A stretch of 64,000 nucleotides of DNA from CAVLDP01 sp963661945 (GCA_963661945.1 CAVLDP010000009.1:4741-68740); one strand, 5' to 3'; shown: positions 25,388 to 34,532, counted from the stretch's first letter. Numbers and translations are program-made. Notes: a model not told the origin generated them from the letters alone.

Positions 25388-26611
25388 ATGAAGAATAGAC
25401 TTACTCTGAAGGCAAGACTCGTGATTTCCTTCTGCATTATCATTTTTGTGCCATTTCTCTTAGCTATGGTGATGATGCAAGGGGTGAATCAGATCAGACA
25501 ACTTAATATGGTGGAAGAAGAGTCAGTGGATTACGGAGATTATACGGAATCTCTTCGCCTGCTTGAGAAATATGGCAAGGACCAGGGACCTTTCCTTGGT
25601 ATTTGCAATCTTCTGACTTCTGATGAGACCCCACGTGAGGTGAAGAAGATTGTATGGGATATGATTATATCCATTTTTCTGATACTGATTTTCACGGCTG
25701 CTATCTTAATCGGCTGGTCCTATAGCGGGATTGTGCCGGAGCTTCGTTACCTGGTGCAGGCGGCGGATCGTATGCGGGAGGGAGACCTCGAGCAGCCGAT
25801 TGTTTCATCGGGTTCCAACGAATTCTCGGAGCTTTCTGCCTCTCTTGAGGCCATGCGCAAGCGACTCAAGGCCAATACCGAGGAGAAGCTTGCCTACGAG
25901 GAACAGCAGAGACAGCTCATTTCTAATATTGCACATGATCTGAAGACGCCAATTACAGCGATTAAGGGCTATTCGGAAGGACTGATGGATGGCGTGGCCA
26001 AGACGCCGGAGAAGCAGGAAGCCTACTTACGTACCATTTACAATAAGGCAAATGAGATGAATGCTCTGATCAATGAGCTATCTCTCTACAGCAAGATCGA
26101 TACCAATCGTATTCCGTATAATTTTCAGCCGGTTAATGTGGAAGCCTATTTCATGGACTGCGCGGAAGAGCTTGGTATGGAGCTTAAGACGCAGCAGATA
26201 GAGTTTCTATATAGTAATTTCACCTCTTCCGATACGCAGATTATTGCAGATCCGGAGCAGTTAGAGAGAGTGATTCATAATATTGTCAGCAATTCTGTCA
26301 AATATCGAGGCAGTCAGACACATCTTGTGATTACGATGAGACTTCAGGATGTGGGTGACTTCATACAGGTGGAGCTTGGTGATAATGGTATGGGAATTGA
26401 GACCAAGGACTTGCCGCATATTTTTGACCGGATGTATCGGGCAGATGCCTCACGCAACAGTTCGACTGGAGGCTCTGGCATTGGACTTAGTATTGTGAAG
26501 AAGATTATCGAGGACCATGGTGGTAATATCTGGGTGACATCGAAGATGGGAGAAGGTACGACCATGTATTTTGTGATTCGAAAATATCAGGAGGTTATGC
26601 AGGATGAATAA
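25388..26611 (+). CDS. Sensor histidine kinase
   Basis: Membrane sensor of a two-component system, 407 residues. A first membrane helix lies at about 10-30, a short outside segment of about 65 residues, a second helix at about 97-117, a HAMP domain, then HisKA with the H-box SNIAHDLKTPITAIKGY near 180 and a HATPase domain with N box (VIHNIVSNSVKY), DNGMGIE, F box and GGSGIGLSI. All catalytic motifs are intact. The outside segment is too short to name a ligand. It overlaps the response regulator by 8 nt. Confidence 0.93.
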   Translation: MKNRLTLKARLVISFCIIIFVPFLLAMVMMQGVNQIRQLNMVEEESVDYGDYTESLRLLEKYGKDQGPFLGICNLLTSDETPREVKKIVWDMIISIFLILIFTAAILIGWSYSGIVPELRYLVQAADRMREGDLEQPIVSSGSNEFSELSASLEAMRKRLKANTEEKLAYEEQQRQLISNIAHDLKTPITAIKGYSEGLMDGVAKTPEKQEAYLRTIYNKANEMNALINELSLYSKIDTNRIPYNFQPVNVEAYFMDCAEELGMELKTQQIEFLYSNFTSSDTQIIADPEQLERVIHNIVSNSVKYRGSQTHLVITMRLQDVGDFIQVELGDNGMGIETKDLPHIFDRMYRADASRNSSTGGSGIGLSIVKKIIEDHGGNIWVTSKMGEGTTMYFVIRKYQEVMQDE

Positions 26612-27299
26612 GATTCTAATTATCGAAGATGAAGTTGCAATTGCTGAGCTGGAGAAGGATTATCTGGAGCTTAGTGAGTTTGAGGTGGCGATTGAGACGG
26701 ATGGCCAGGTGGGATTAGATCGGGCAATCTCGGAGGATTTTGATCTATTTATCCTGGATCTGATGCTTCCTGGAATCGACGGCTTTGAGATCTGTAAGAG
26801 AATCCGTGAGATTAAGAATACACCAATTCTTATGGTATCTGCCAAGAAGGAAGATATTGATAAGATTCGAGGCTTAGGCCTTGGTGCGGATGATTATATT
26901 ACGAAGCCTTTCTCGCCTAGTGAGCTTGTTGCCAGGGTGAAGGCGCATCTTTCACGCTATGAGAGACTGGTTTCCGGAGCCAAGACGCCGGAAGAGCAGG
27001 ATGTGATTAATATTCGCGGCCTTCGTATTGATAAGGTGGCACGCCGCGTTTTCGTGCATGGAGAGGAGAAGAATCTGACTTCCAAGGAGTTTGACTTACT
27101 TACCTTTCTCGCTGAGAATCCTAACCATGTCTTCTCCAAGGATGAGATCTTCCGCAGAATCTGGAATGAGGATTCCATCGGCGATATCGCAACGGTTACA
27201 GTTCATGTGAAGAAGATTCGTGAGAAGATTGAGGCGGATACTGACAAGCCACAGTTCATTGAGACAATCTGGGGCGTAGGCTATCGGTTCAAGATGTAG
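26604..27299 (+). CDS. OmpR/PhoB-family response regulator
   Basis: Partner of the upstream kinase. The 231-residue product has a receiver domain with the acidic pocket IIEDE, the phospho-acceptor Asp in ILDLMLPG near 51, and K in YITKPFSP, then a winged-helix DNA-binding domain ending VKKIREKIEA...ETIWGVGYRFKM. The start overlaps the kinase gene end. The regulated genes cannot be told; the DUF4422 gene directly downstream is a possible target. Confidence 0.95.
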   Translation: MNKILIIEDEVAIAELEKDYLELSEFEVAIETDGQVGLDRAISEDFDLFILDLMLPGIDGFEICKRIREIKNTPILMVSAKKEDIDKIRGLGLGADDYITKPFSPSELVARVKAHLSRYERLVSGAKTPEEQDVINIRGLRIDKVARRVFVHGEEKNLTSKEFDLLTFLAENPNHVFSKDEIFRRIWNEDSIGDIATVTVHVKKIREKIEADTDKPQFIETIWGVGYRFKM

Positions 27300-27334
27300 C
27301 ACAGCGTATGAGACTGTCTCATGGGGTTCATTAG

Positions 27335-28453
27335 ATGACGATTAAGATTTATGTATGCACTCATAAGAGATTCACTCCGCCAGATAATGCGATCTATCAG
27401 CCGCTCCAGGTGGGGAGGGCGCTCCATGAGGATCTGGGGTATCTTTCGGATAATCAGGGAGATAATATATCGGATCGCAATTGCTACTACAGTGAGCTGA
27501 CGGGACATTACTTCGTATGGAAGAATTGCCATGAGGATATTGTGGGCCTTTGTCATTATCGCCGCTATCTGATCGATGAGAAGGACGAGCTTCTTACTGC
27601 CAGTCAGATCGAGGAACTTCTCGGAGAATATGACCTGATTACAACCAAGGCAATTCAACTTAATTATTCCTATTATGAGGGCTTTTCGGCCAATCATAAG
27701 ATAGCTTATCTCGATGCGACGGAGGAGGTTATCTCACAGTATTATCCGGCCTACGAAGAGACCTTTCATCGACTGGTCCATGAGAAGCGTACCTTCTTTG
27801 GTAATATGATGATTATGAAGAAGGCGGATTACGATGCCTATATGGACTGGCTCTTTGGAATTCTATTTCGCGTAGAGAAGAGAGTGAGCGTGGAGGAGGA
27901 GGATTCCTATCACCGTAGAATCTTCGGTTTTATCTCGGAATTCCTGCTTTATGTGTGGGCGATTCACCATAAGATATCAGTCTATTCCTGTAAGGTAGGG
28001 ATGGTTGGCGAGAAGGCGGAGGTTCGTGAGACCAAGGAAGGGCTTCGTGAATTATTTGACGAAGGCGACCTCGAAGGAGCCAGGGAATATTTCCTTAGAG
28101 CGAGGAAGCTTAGGCCAGACCTTATGATGGAAGCCTCCGATATTACGGGCGAGCTGCATCTATGCATGGAGGCCATCGCGATAGCCGGACTTGAGAGAAG
28201 AGCTGGTAAGACGGATCTTCTAACTTACGGGGAGAATTATGATGAGATTCTTCATTTCCTGAATCTGTTAAATGAATATACGATCCAGGAGATTCAGGGG
28301 CGATTGTTAGAAGAAGGGCGATTGTGGTTATATGACAAGAGGATTACAGAGGAAGCCAGAGGGGTGGCCCATCAGATGTTTGAGCATCTGAGTAATCCTT
28401 ATCAATACATCAAGAAGGGGGAAGAATTTGATGGAAGTAGAAGTAATCTATGA
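27335..28453 (+). CDS. DUF4422 putative glycosyltransferase with helical C-terminal extension
   Basis: The N-terminal 235 or so residues show the DUF4422 pattern of capsule and exopolysaccharide proteins: KIYVCTHKRF, IYQPLQVG, GDNISDRNCYYSELTGHYFVWKN and DIVGLCHYRRYLI, a fold related to glycosyltransferases. The final 130 residues are charged and helical with no known domain. It lies after a two-component system without sugar genes nearby, which is unusual for a capsule enzyme. A 6-bp inverted repeat ATGAGA/TCTCAT (27308-27322) sits just before its start. The substrate is unknown. Confidence 0.82.
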   Translation: MTIKIYVCTHKRFTPPDNAIYQPLQVGRALHEDLGYLSDNQGDNISDRNCYYSELTGHYFVWKNCHEDIVGLCHYRRYLIDEKDELLTASQIEELLGEYDLITTKAIQLNYSYYEGFSANHKIAYLDATEEVISQYYPAYEETFHRLVHEKRTFFGNMMIMKKADYDAYMDWLFGILFRVEKRVSVEEEDSYHRRIFGFISEFLLYVWAIHHKISVYSCKVGMVGEKAEVRETKEGLRELFDEGDLEGAREYFLRARKLRPDLMMEASDITGELHLCMEAIAIAGLERRAGKTDLLTYGENYDEILHFLNLLNEYTIQEIQGRLLEEGRLWLYDKRITEEARGVAHQMFEHLSNPYQYIKKGEEFDGSRSNL

Positions 28454-29093
28454 GGATGAGAGCATTATCGTCTGTTATAAGCCATCTGGCATAGCAACGC
28501 AGACGATGAAGGTGACAGAACAGGATATGGTCAGTTACCTTAGCAATTATCGAGCAGCCAAGGGAGAAGATACCTTTGTTGGCGTGATCACGCGACTGGA
28601 TCAGCCGGTGGAGGGAGTTTTGGTCTTCGGTAAGACCAAGAAGGCAACGGCTGTCTTGAGCAAGGAATTGCAGGCGCACAGTATTGCGAAGAAGTATTAT
28701 GCCATTATTACGAGAGGAGCCCTGCCAGAAGATGGGACACTGGTGGATTACCTGGTAAAGGATTCCAAGGCAGCGAGAGCAAAGGTGGTATCGGAAGATG
28801 ACCCACGTGCGAAGAGAGCGGAACTTCATTATAGGACGGTCGATCAGGTGGACGATCGGAATCTGCTTGATGTAGAGCTTGTGACAGGCCGATTCCATCA
28901 GATTCGCTGTCAGCTTGCGAGCCGTACAGCACCGATTCTTGGTGATGTCAAATATGGCGGTCAGAGAACGGGACGCCCTCTTTGTCTTGCCTCATACGAG
29001 ATTTCTTTTAAGCATCCGGACACAGGAGAGGATATGACATTTACCATCACACCAAGAGGAGAGGATTTCCAGGATTTTGATTTCGCCAGATAA
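28431..29093 (+). CDS. RluA-family pseudouridine synthase
   Basis: Isomerises uridine in rRNA or tRNA. The 220-residue product lacks an S4 domain and carries the catalytic motif TRLDQPVEGVLVFGKT (Asp near 49), the YYAIITRG segment and VELVTGRFHQIRCQLA. The ATG at 28431 has AAGGGGGAA upstream and lies within the last 23 nt of the DUF4422 gene, in another frame. Which base it modifies cannot be decided. Confidence 0.9.
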   Translation: MEVEVIYEDESIIVCYKPSGIATQTMKVTEQDMVSYLSNYRAAKGEDTFVGVITRLDQPVEGVLVFGKTKKATAVLSKELQAHSIAKKYYAIITRGALPEDGTLVDYLVKDSKAARAKVVSEDDPRAKRAELHYRTVDQVDDRNLLDVELVTGRFHQIRCQLASRTAPILGDVKYGGQRTGRPLCLASYEISFKHPDTGEDMTFTITPRGEDFQDFDFAR

Positions 29094-29117
29094 GAGATAG
29101 CGAGAAGGCTTGAAATC

Positions 29118-29145
29118 TTGACATCTTATGAGTATTTGCTAGAAT
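29118..29145 (+). promoter_or_regulatory. Promoter of proS
   Basis: A perfect TTGACA (29118-29123), 16 nt, and an extended -10 TGCTAGAAT (TAGAAT at 29140-29145), 42 nt before the start. No T-box lies in the short leader. Confidence 0.75.
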
Positions 29146-29186
29146 GATAGTCGACAATTTTTGGCAAAATTAGGAAGAGGATAATT

Positions 29187-30626
29187 ATGGCAAAGGATAA
29201 GAAATTAGTAGAAGAGATTACATCCATGGATGTAGACTTTGCACAGTGGTATACCGATGTAGTAATCAAGGCTGGGCTGATTGACTATACATCCGTAAAG
29301 GGCTGTATGGTGCTTAAGCCAGCTGGTTATGCAATCTGGGAGAATATTCAGCATGAGCTGGATCGCAGATTCAAGGAGACAGGTGTTGAGAATGTATACC
29401 TGCCAATGTTCATTCCAGAGAGTCTGCTTCAGAGAGAGAAGGATCATGTAGAGGGCTTCGCACCTGAGGTTGCTTGGGTAACTTATGGTGGACTGAATCC
29501 GCTTCAGGAGAGACTATGTGTTCGCCCAACTTCTGAGACGCTGTTCTGTGATTTCTACAAGAATGAAGTGCATTCTTATCGTGATTTGCCGAAGGTATAT
29601 AATCAGTGGTGTTCTGTAGTGCGTTGGGAGAAGGAGACGCGTCCTTTCCTTCGCTCTAGAGAATTCCTCTGGCAGGAAGGCCATACGGCTCATGCAACCG
29701 CAGAGGAGGCAGAGGCTCGTACGGTTCAGATGCTGAATCTCTATGCAGATTTCTGCGAAGAGTTCCTGGCTATGCCGGTAGTTCGCGGACAGAAGACAGA
29801 GAAGGAGAAGTTTGCTGGAGCTGAGGCTACCTATACGATTGAAGCTCTTATGCACGATGGCAAGGCGCTCCAGTCTGGTACATCTCACAATTTTGGAGAT
29901 GGTTTTGCCAAGGCTTTTGGTATTCAGTATACAGACAAGGAGAATAAGCTCCAGTATGTTCATCAGACCTCTTGGGGTATGACCACTCGTCTGATTGGTG
30001 CAATTATCATGGTTCATGGTGATGAGTCTGGCCTTGTGCTTCCACCACGCGTGGCACCTACACAGGTTATGGTAATCCCAATCCAGATGCAGAAGGAAGG
30101 CGTACTCGAGAAGGCGACAGAAGTTTGCAATCGTCTTGGCGCAGTATCTCGTGCCAAGCTTGATGGTTCTGACAAGAGCCCAGGCTGGAAGTTCTCTGAG
30201 CAGGAGATGAGGGGTATTCCTCTTCGTGTTGAGATTGGACCAAAGGACATCGAGGCCAATAAGTGCGTCGTTGTTCGCCGAGATACAAGAGAGAAGATCG
30301 AGGTATCACTTGATCAGCTTGAGGAGAAGATCCCTGAGATCCTTGAGACCATGCAGAGTGATATGTTTGAGAGAGCTAAGTCACACAGAGATAATCATAT
30401 CTTTGACGCTCATAATTATGAGGAGTTCTGTGATATTGCAGAGAATAAGCCTGGATTTATCCGCGGTATGTGGTGTGAGGATCGTTCCTGCGAGGATAAG
30501 ATTAAGGAGGAGCTCTCTGTAACATCTCGTTGTATGCCATTTAACGATCAGGAAAGAATCTCTGATACCTGTGTCTGCTGCGGTAAGCCAGCCAAGAAGC
30601 TTGTATACTGGGGCAAGGCATATTAA
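29187..30626 (+). CDS. proS: Prolyl-tRNA synthetase, type 3 (archaeal/eukaryotic-like)
   Basis: Charges tRNA-Pro. At 479 residues it is the short form without the editing insertion. Class II motifs are visible: RPTSETLFCDFY, the RWEKETRPFLRSREFLWQEGHTAH region, and GMTTRLIGAIIMVHGD. After the anticodon domain the C-terminus has four cysteines (WCEDRSCE, then CVCCGKPAKK) that probably bind zinc, ending in WGKAY, typical of ProS3. SD AGGAAGAGG supports the start. It is followed by a terminator. Confidence 0.96.
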   Translation: MAKDKKLVEEITSMDVDFAQWYTDVVIKAGLIDYTSVKGCMVLKPAGYAIWENIQHELDRRFKETGVENVYLPMFIPESLLQREKDHVEGFAPEVAWVTYGGLNPLQERLCVRPTSETLFCDFYKNEVHSYRDLPKVYNQWCSVVRWEKETRPFLRSREFLWQEGHTAHATAEEAEARTVQMLNLYADFCEEFLAMPVVRGQKTEKEKFAGAEATYTIEALMHDGKALQSGTSHNFGDGFAKAFGIQYTDKENKLQYVHQTSWGMTTRLIGAIIMVHGDESGLVLPPRVAPTQVMVIPIQMQKEGVLEKATEVCNRLGAVSRAKLDGSDKSPGWKFSEQEMRGIPLRVEIGPKDIEANKCVVVRRDTREKIEVSLDQLEEKIPEILETMQSDMFERAKSHRDNHIFDAHNYEEFCDIAENKPGFIRGMWCEDRSCEDKIKEELSVTSRCMPFNDQERISDTCVCCGKPAKKLVYWGKAY

Positions 30627-30655
30627 TAGAAGAGAATTGTGATATGGAATTTAAG

Positions 30656-30688
30656 GCCGCAGACTGAATCTTCAGTTTGCGGCTTTTT
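30656..30688 (+). terminator. Terminator after proS
   Basis: GCCGCAGACTGAA pairs with TTCAGTTTGCGGC through 13 bp including one G-U pair, then TTTTT. Confidence 0.9.
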
Positions 30689-30689
30689 C

Positions 30690-30698
30690 TGTTATAAT
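30690..30698 (+). promoter_or_regulatory. Extended -10 promoter of cca, predicting a leaderless mRNA
   Basis: TGT-TATAAT (TATAAT at 30693-30698) lies directly behind the proS terminator. Transcription should start 5-8 nt later, at or within 3 nt of the cca ATG at 30706. No SD-like sequence is present between them. Confidence 0.55.
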
Positions 30699-30705
30699 AG
30701 TTGTC

Positions 30706-32034
30706 ATGAAAATGAACTTACCAGATGATGTGAATTTCATAATAAATACTCTGCAGGAAGCAGGCTTCGATGCTTATGCAGTAGGCGGCTGCGTCCGCGA
30801 TACAATCCTTAAGAAGGAGCCGTCGGATTGGGATATTACGACTTCAGCCAAGCCGGATGCGGTGAAGGAATTATTTTCCCATACCATTGATACCGGAATC
30901 CAGCATGGTACGGTGACGGTTCTTCTGCACCAGGTGGGATACGAGGTGACAACCTATCGCATCGATGGAGATTATGAGGATGGCAGACATCCGAAGGAGG
31001 TAACATTTACCGGAGAACTCCTAGAGGACTTGAAGCGGCGCGACTTCACGATTAATGCCATGGCCTATAATGACAGGACGGGGCTTGTGGATGCCTTTGA
31101 TGGTGTACGTGATCTTGAAAATGGAATTATTCGCTGTGTGGGTGAGGCCGAGAAGCGCTTCGAGGAGGATGCCCTTCGCATGATGAGGGCGGTACGCTTT
31201 GCTTCTCAGCTTGACTTCCAGATCGAAGAGAAGACATACGAGGCAATTCGAAGACTTTCGCCTAGCTTAGAGCGGGTTTCCATGGAACGAATCCAGGTGG
31301 AACTTGTGAAATTATTAACATCTGACCATCCGGAGCGGATGAGAGACTTATATGAGACTGGTCTTACTGCAATCTTCCTGCCGGAATGGGATAAGTGTAT
31401 GGGATGCGAACAGAATACTCCTCATCACATCTACAGCGTAGGGGAGCACACGATTCGCGTAATGGAAGGAGTTAGGGCGGATCGTCTTCTTCGGCTGTCG
31501 GCCCTCTTTCACGATATTGCCAAGCCGGAAGCGCACTTTATGGATGCAGATGGCAGGGATCATTTCACAGGACATCCAGAGATGGGAGCGAAGCTTGCCA
31601 GAGAGATTCTGAAGCGGCTGAAGTTTGATAATGATACGATTTCCTATGTGACGACCATGGTGCGATTCCACGATGAGAGGCCAGAAGGAAATGAGCGGGC
31701 TGTAAGACGTTGCATGAATCGGGTTGGCCTGGCAGCCTTTCCAGAGCTTTTTGAATTGAAACGGGCGGATACCATGGCGCAGAGCCTCTATCGCAGGGAA
31801 GAGAAGCTTGCCATGATTGATGATTTTGAACGACTCTATACTGAGATTCTGCAGAAGAAGCAGGCCATTAGTGTGAAGGATCTAGAAATCACCGGGGCAG
31901 ATCTACTTGCGATGGGCTTTCCGCAGGGGCCGGATATTGGAAGGACCTTGAAGGAATTACTGGAGGATGTTCTAGATGATCCTTCCTTGAATGATAGAGA
32001 GACCTTACTTGAGATAGCGGAGAAGATGCGATGA
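30706..32034 (+). CDS. cca: CCA tRNA nucleotidyltransferase
   Basis: Adds or repairs the 3' CCA of tRNAs. The 442-residue product has the nucleotidyltransferase head YAVGGCVRDTILKKEPSDWDITTSA with catalytic Asp residues, RRDFTINAMAY, the RMMRAVRFASQL neck, and a C-terminal HD domain with LFHDIAKP. No SD precedes either the ATG at 30706 or the in-frame ATG at 30712. It overlaps the next gene by 4 nt (ATGA). Confidence 0.95.
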   Translation: MKMNLPDDVNFIINTLQEAGFDAYAVGGCVRDTILKKEPSDWDITTSAKPDAVKELFSHTIDTGIQHGTVTVLLHQVGYEVTTYRIDGDYEDGRHPKEVTFTGELLEDLKRRDFTINAMAYNDRTGLVDAFDGVRDLENGIIRCVGEAEKRFEEDALRMMRAVRFASQLDFQIEEKTYEAIRRLSPSLERVSMERIQVELVKLLTSDHPERMRDLYETGLTAIFLPEWDKCMGCEQNTPHHIYSVGEHTIRVMEGVRADRLLRLSALFHDIAKPEAHFMDADGRDHFTGHPEMGAKLAREILKRLKFDNDTISYVTTMVRFHDERPEGNERAVRRCMNRVGLAAFPELFELKRADTMAQSLYRREEKLAMIDDFERLYTEILQKKQAISVKDLEITGADLLAMGFPQGPDIGRTLKELLEDVLDDPSLNDRETLLEIAEKMR

Positions 32035-33275
32035 AGAGAGTGAAGAAGGTTAATATTCTGCTTCTTATGGTGATTTGCCTTATGCTTAGCGCCTGCTCCA
32101 CGTCTTCTGGCAGCAGCCGTAAGCTTGTGGTAGGCGGAACTGCAACAGGCTCTAACCAGAAGAATCAGGCGGAGGAAGATAGCGCAGAAGATAAGGAAAC
32201 TGATACTAAGGAGTCGAGTTCCCTTGATGGAGTATATATCATCAAGGATTTTGATATGGAGGAGGAGCGACTTACGCTTTACTCCATTTCAAATGGCAGA
32301 CAATACCGCTATAGCTATAATCTGTCCACGAAGTTTCAGGACAAGTATGGCGACCGCGCCAGCTGGAGCAGCTTCCATCCAGGAGAGGCTGTTGAAGTGG
32401 AAGAGGATGATTTGACTTCGGCCCTTACTCTGGTTCAAAAGTCGGACCTGGTCTTTGAATATGAGGATGTGGAGAATTATTCCATCAATGCATGGACTAA
32501 TGTACTTACCATCGGAAAGACCCAGTATCAGATTGTGCAGAATGCTTCGATTTTTGCAGGAGATGAGATTGCTGCAATCACGTCAATTGGTGAGAATGAC
32601 ACCCTTCGTATCGTGGGATATGACAAGGAAATCTACTCGATTTCGGTAACGACCGGACACGGTTATCTGAAGCTTCTGAATACGGATAAGTTCAATGATT
32701 CCCTGATTGAGGTTGGCACGAAGATCTATGCGACGGTGGAGCCAGATCTTCTGATTGAAGTTCCGGAAGGAACTTATCAGGTTGCCGTTGCAAATGATGG
32801 TTATGGCGGAAGCAAGGAAGTTACGATTGAAGCGGGCGAGACGCTGGAACTGGATTTGTCGGAGCTTGAAGGGGAAGGACCCAAGATGTGTAATCTGACC
32901 TTCCAGGTTACGGTTACCGGCGCGACCATCTATCTGGATGGCGTGGCAGTTCCATCTGGCGTTACCGAGCAGGTTCGTTATGGAAAGCATAGCCTGGTTA
33001 TTGTGGCGGATGGCTACGATACTTGGAAGAAGACTCTCTATGTGAATTCAGCTGAGGCTACAATCATGCTTGATCTGTCAGAGTCTGAGGAGTCAAGCGA
33101 TACGACAAGCGATACGACAAGCGCTTCCTCTTCATCAAGCGATGCGTCATCGGATTCGTCTACAAGTAATTCGACGTCTTCTTCTACCGATTCTTCTACG
33201 GACGAGTCGGATGCAGAAGTCGATTATTTGACTACATTGTCAGAAATGATTAGCACTCTGATGGGAACTGATTAA
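32031..33275 (+). CDS. PEGA-domain lipoprotein
   Basis: A 414-residue lipoprotein with signal and lipobox MLSAC at about 18-22, a charged linker, a beta-rich middle (about 65-240), then PEGA-type repeats. One includes EVPEGTYQVAVANDGYGG and one VTVTGATIYLDGVAVPSGVTEQVRYGKHSLVIVADGYDTWKK. The last 65 residues are almost all Ser, Thr and Asp, with a direct DNA repeat near 33097. PEGA domains occur in surface proteins that bind the envelope. It is coupled to cca by an ATGA overlap. Function unknown. Confidence 0.85.
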   Translation: MKRVKKVNILLLMVICLMLSACSTSSGSSRKLVVGGTATGSNQKNQAEEDSAEDKETDTKESSSLDGVYIIKDFDMEEERLTLYSISNGRQYRYSYNLSTKFQDKYGDRASWSSFHPGEAVEVEEDDLTSALTLVQKSDLVFEYEDVENYSINAWTNVLTIGKTQYQIVQNASIFAGDEIAAITSIGENDTLRIVGYDKEIYSISVTTGHGYLKLLNTDKFNDSLIEVGTKIYATVEPDLLIEVPEGTYQVAVANDGYGGSKEVTIEAGETLELDLSELEGEGPKMCNLTFQVTVTGATIYLDGVAVPSGVTEQVRYGKHSLVIVADGYDTWKKTLYVNSAEATIMLDLSESEESSDTTSDTTSASSSSSDASSDSSTSNSTSSSTDSSTDESDAEVDYLTTLSEMISTLMGTD

Positions 33276-33356
33276 ATTCTGACTAATATGGGCTATGAAA
33301 TTTCGTAAACATTATCTAAAAAGTTGCAAAAACCCTAGAAAAATAAGGGAAATCCG

Positions 33357-33385
33357 TTGACACTGGTTTTAAGAATGAGTAATAT
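33357..33385 (+). promoter_or_regulatory. Promoter of the HU gene
   Basis: A perfect TTGACA (33357-33362), 17 nt, TAATAT (33380-33385). The leader is about 68 nt. Confidence 0.8.
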
Positions 33386-33459
33386 GGATTTAGTCGTCGC
33401 GGTGATTAGGTTGCCCGGTGATACAACATTTTTTATGGATTCCAGAGGAGGAAGTTAAA

Positions 33460-33732
33460 ATGAACAAGACAGAATTAGTTTCAGCAATCGCTGGTAAGGC
33501 TGACATCTCAAAGAAGGATGCAGAGGCTGCAGTTAAGGCATTTACAGAGGTTGTAGCTGAAGAGCTTAAGAAGGGTGAGAAGATCCAGTTAGTTGGCTTC
33601 GGTACTTTCGAAGTATCTGAGAGAGCTGCTCGTACAGGACGTAATCCTCAGACAGGCGCTGAGATGAAGATTCCTGCATCTAAGGCTCCTAAGTTCAAGG
33701 CTGGTAAGGCTTTAAAGGATTCTATCAACTAA
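33460..33732 (+). CDS. hup: DNA-binding protein HU
   Basis: Nucleoid protein that bends DNA as a dimer. The 90-residue product shows MNKTELVSAIAGKADISKKDAEAAVKAF, the GFGTFEVSERAARTGRNPQTGAEMKIPASK arm region and a C-terminal FKAGKALKD. I chose ATG 33460 because GAGGAGG lies just upstream and the length equals the family norm; the frame opens earlier with non-family residues. It has a strong promoter and a terminator of its own. Confidence 0.97.
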   Translation: MNKTELVSAIAGKADISKKDAEAAVKAFTEVVAEELKKGEKIQLVGFGTFEVSERAARTGRNPQTGAEMKIPASKAPKFKAGKALKDSIN

Positions 33733-33749
33733 TTTTTGTTGATTCTATG

Positions 33750-33778
33750 AGAGCTTCGCTTTGCGGAGCTCTTTTTTT
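33750..33778 (+). terminator. Terminator after HU
   Basis: AGAGCTTCGC and GCGGAGCTCT form a 10-bp stem with one G-U pair and a TTT loop, followed by seven T residues. Confidence 0.9.
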
Positions 33779-33834
33779 GCTTAATAGAGAGCGGGGGAGA
33801 GCCTCGTTCTAAGGAGAAATACCGGAGGAATTCC

Positions 33835-34074
33835 ATGAGATTAGACAAATTTCTAAAAGTATCCCGACTGATCAAGCGGCGTACAGTAGCGAATGAAGCA
33901 TGCGACGCAGGGCGAGTGCTGGTAAATGATAAGCCAGCCAAGGCATCTGCCAAGGTGAAGGTTGGCGATATCATCGAGATTTCATTTGGCAATAAGACAG
34001 TGAAGGTTCGTGTCCTTGATTTGCAGGATACCACGAAGAAAGAAGAGGCCAAGGACTTGTTTGAATACATCTAG
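33835..34074 (+). CDS. rqcP: S4-domain ribosome quality control protein RqcP
   Basis: A 79-residue S4 RNA-binding protein (YabO/Hsp15-like): MRLDKFLKVSRLIKRRTVANEACDAGRVLVNDKPAKASAKVKVGDII is the S4 core. In Bacillus RqcP helps RqcH add alanine tails to peptides on stalled 50S subunits. SD CGGAGGAA lies upstream. The next genes are divIC, tilS, hpt and ftsH, as in other Firmicutes, but yabP and yabQ, which normally follow, are missing. Confidence 0.93.
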   Translation: MRLDKFLKVSRLIKRRTVANEACDAGRVLVNDKPAKASAKVKVGDIIEISFGNKTVKVRVLDLQDTTKKEEAKDLFEYI

Positions 34075-34142
34075 ACTTTATTTTCGGGGCTAAGTGTCCG
34101 ATAATAAGAGTAATAGGTTGATGAATAGGATGAGTCTTTTTG

Positions 34143-34457
34143 ATGAGTGTACAGGTTGTAAAAACGAAACCCAAGAGAAAAAGAAAAAGATATAGTGGCA
34201 AGAGAATCTGCATTGCACTTGGTGCAGCTGTAGTTGTGATTTTCTTTGCTACTCAGACAATTAGGCTCTATGAGAAGAGAGCATATTACCAGCAGGTTGA
34301 GCAGGAGAAGAATGCAGAGAAGGCTGAGCAAGAGGATCGCGCCAAGGAATTAGAGGAATACGAGGCTAGTACTAAGAGCGAGGAGTTCTATGTAGATACA
34401 GCCAGAGACAAGCTTGGACTTGTGTATGAGAATGAGATTGTATTTCGTCAGAAATAA
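34143..34457 (+). CDS. divIC: Septum formation initiator, DivIC/FtsL family
   Basis: A small division protein (104 aa): a very basic N-terminus (KTKPKRKRKRYSGKR), one membrane helix at about 24-44, an outside coiled coil (about 50-78, rich in Glu/Gln/Lys), and the family end ARDKLGLVYENEIVFR. It would join FtsB/FtsL-type complexes at the septum. The ATG at 34143 is preceded at about 10 nt by AGGATGAG; a TTG one codon earlier is less likely. Confidence 0.9.
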   Translation: MSVQVVKTKPKRKRKRYSGKRICIALGAAVVVIFFATQTIRLYEKRAYYQQVEQEKNAEKAEQEDRAKELEEYEASTKSEEFYVDTARDKLGLVYENEIVFRQK

Positions 34458-34460
34458 GAG

Positions 34461-34496
34461 ATAACCTCTATGGGAGTAGGCCCATAGGGGTTATTT
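34461..34496 (+). terminator. Hairpin after divIC
   Basis: ATAACCTCTATGGG and CCCATAGGGGTTAT form a 14-bp stem with one G-U pair and a 6-nt loop. The following T-run is short, so termination may be partial. Confidence 0.6.
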
Positions 34497-34532
34497 GTGC
34501 TTTAGAATGTAGGAATTTCAGGGAAATGAGAT

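Noticed and set aside
29094..29186. T-box leader before proS
   Set aside because: Only about 35 nt of leader lie between the promoter and start; no T-box bulge or terminator is present.
33418..33459. Longer HU starting at 33418
   Set aside because: The added residues are not HU-like; ATG 33460 has a strong SD and gives the normal 90 residues.
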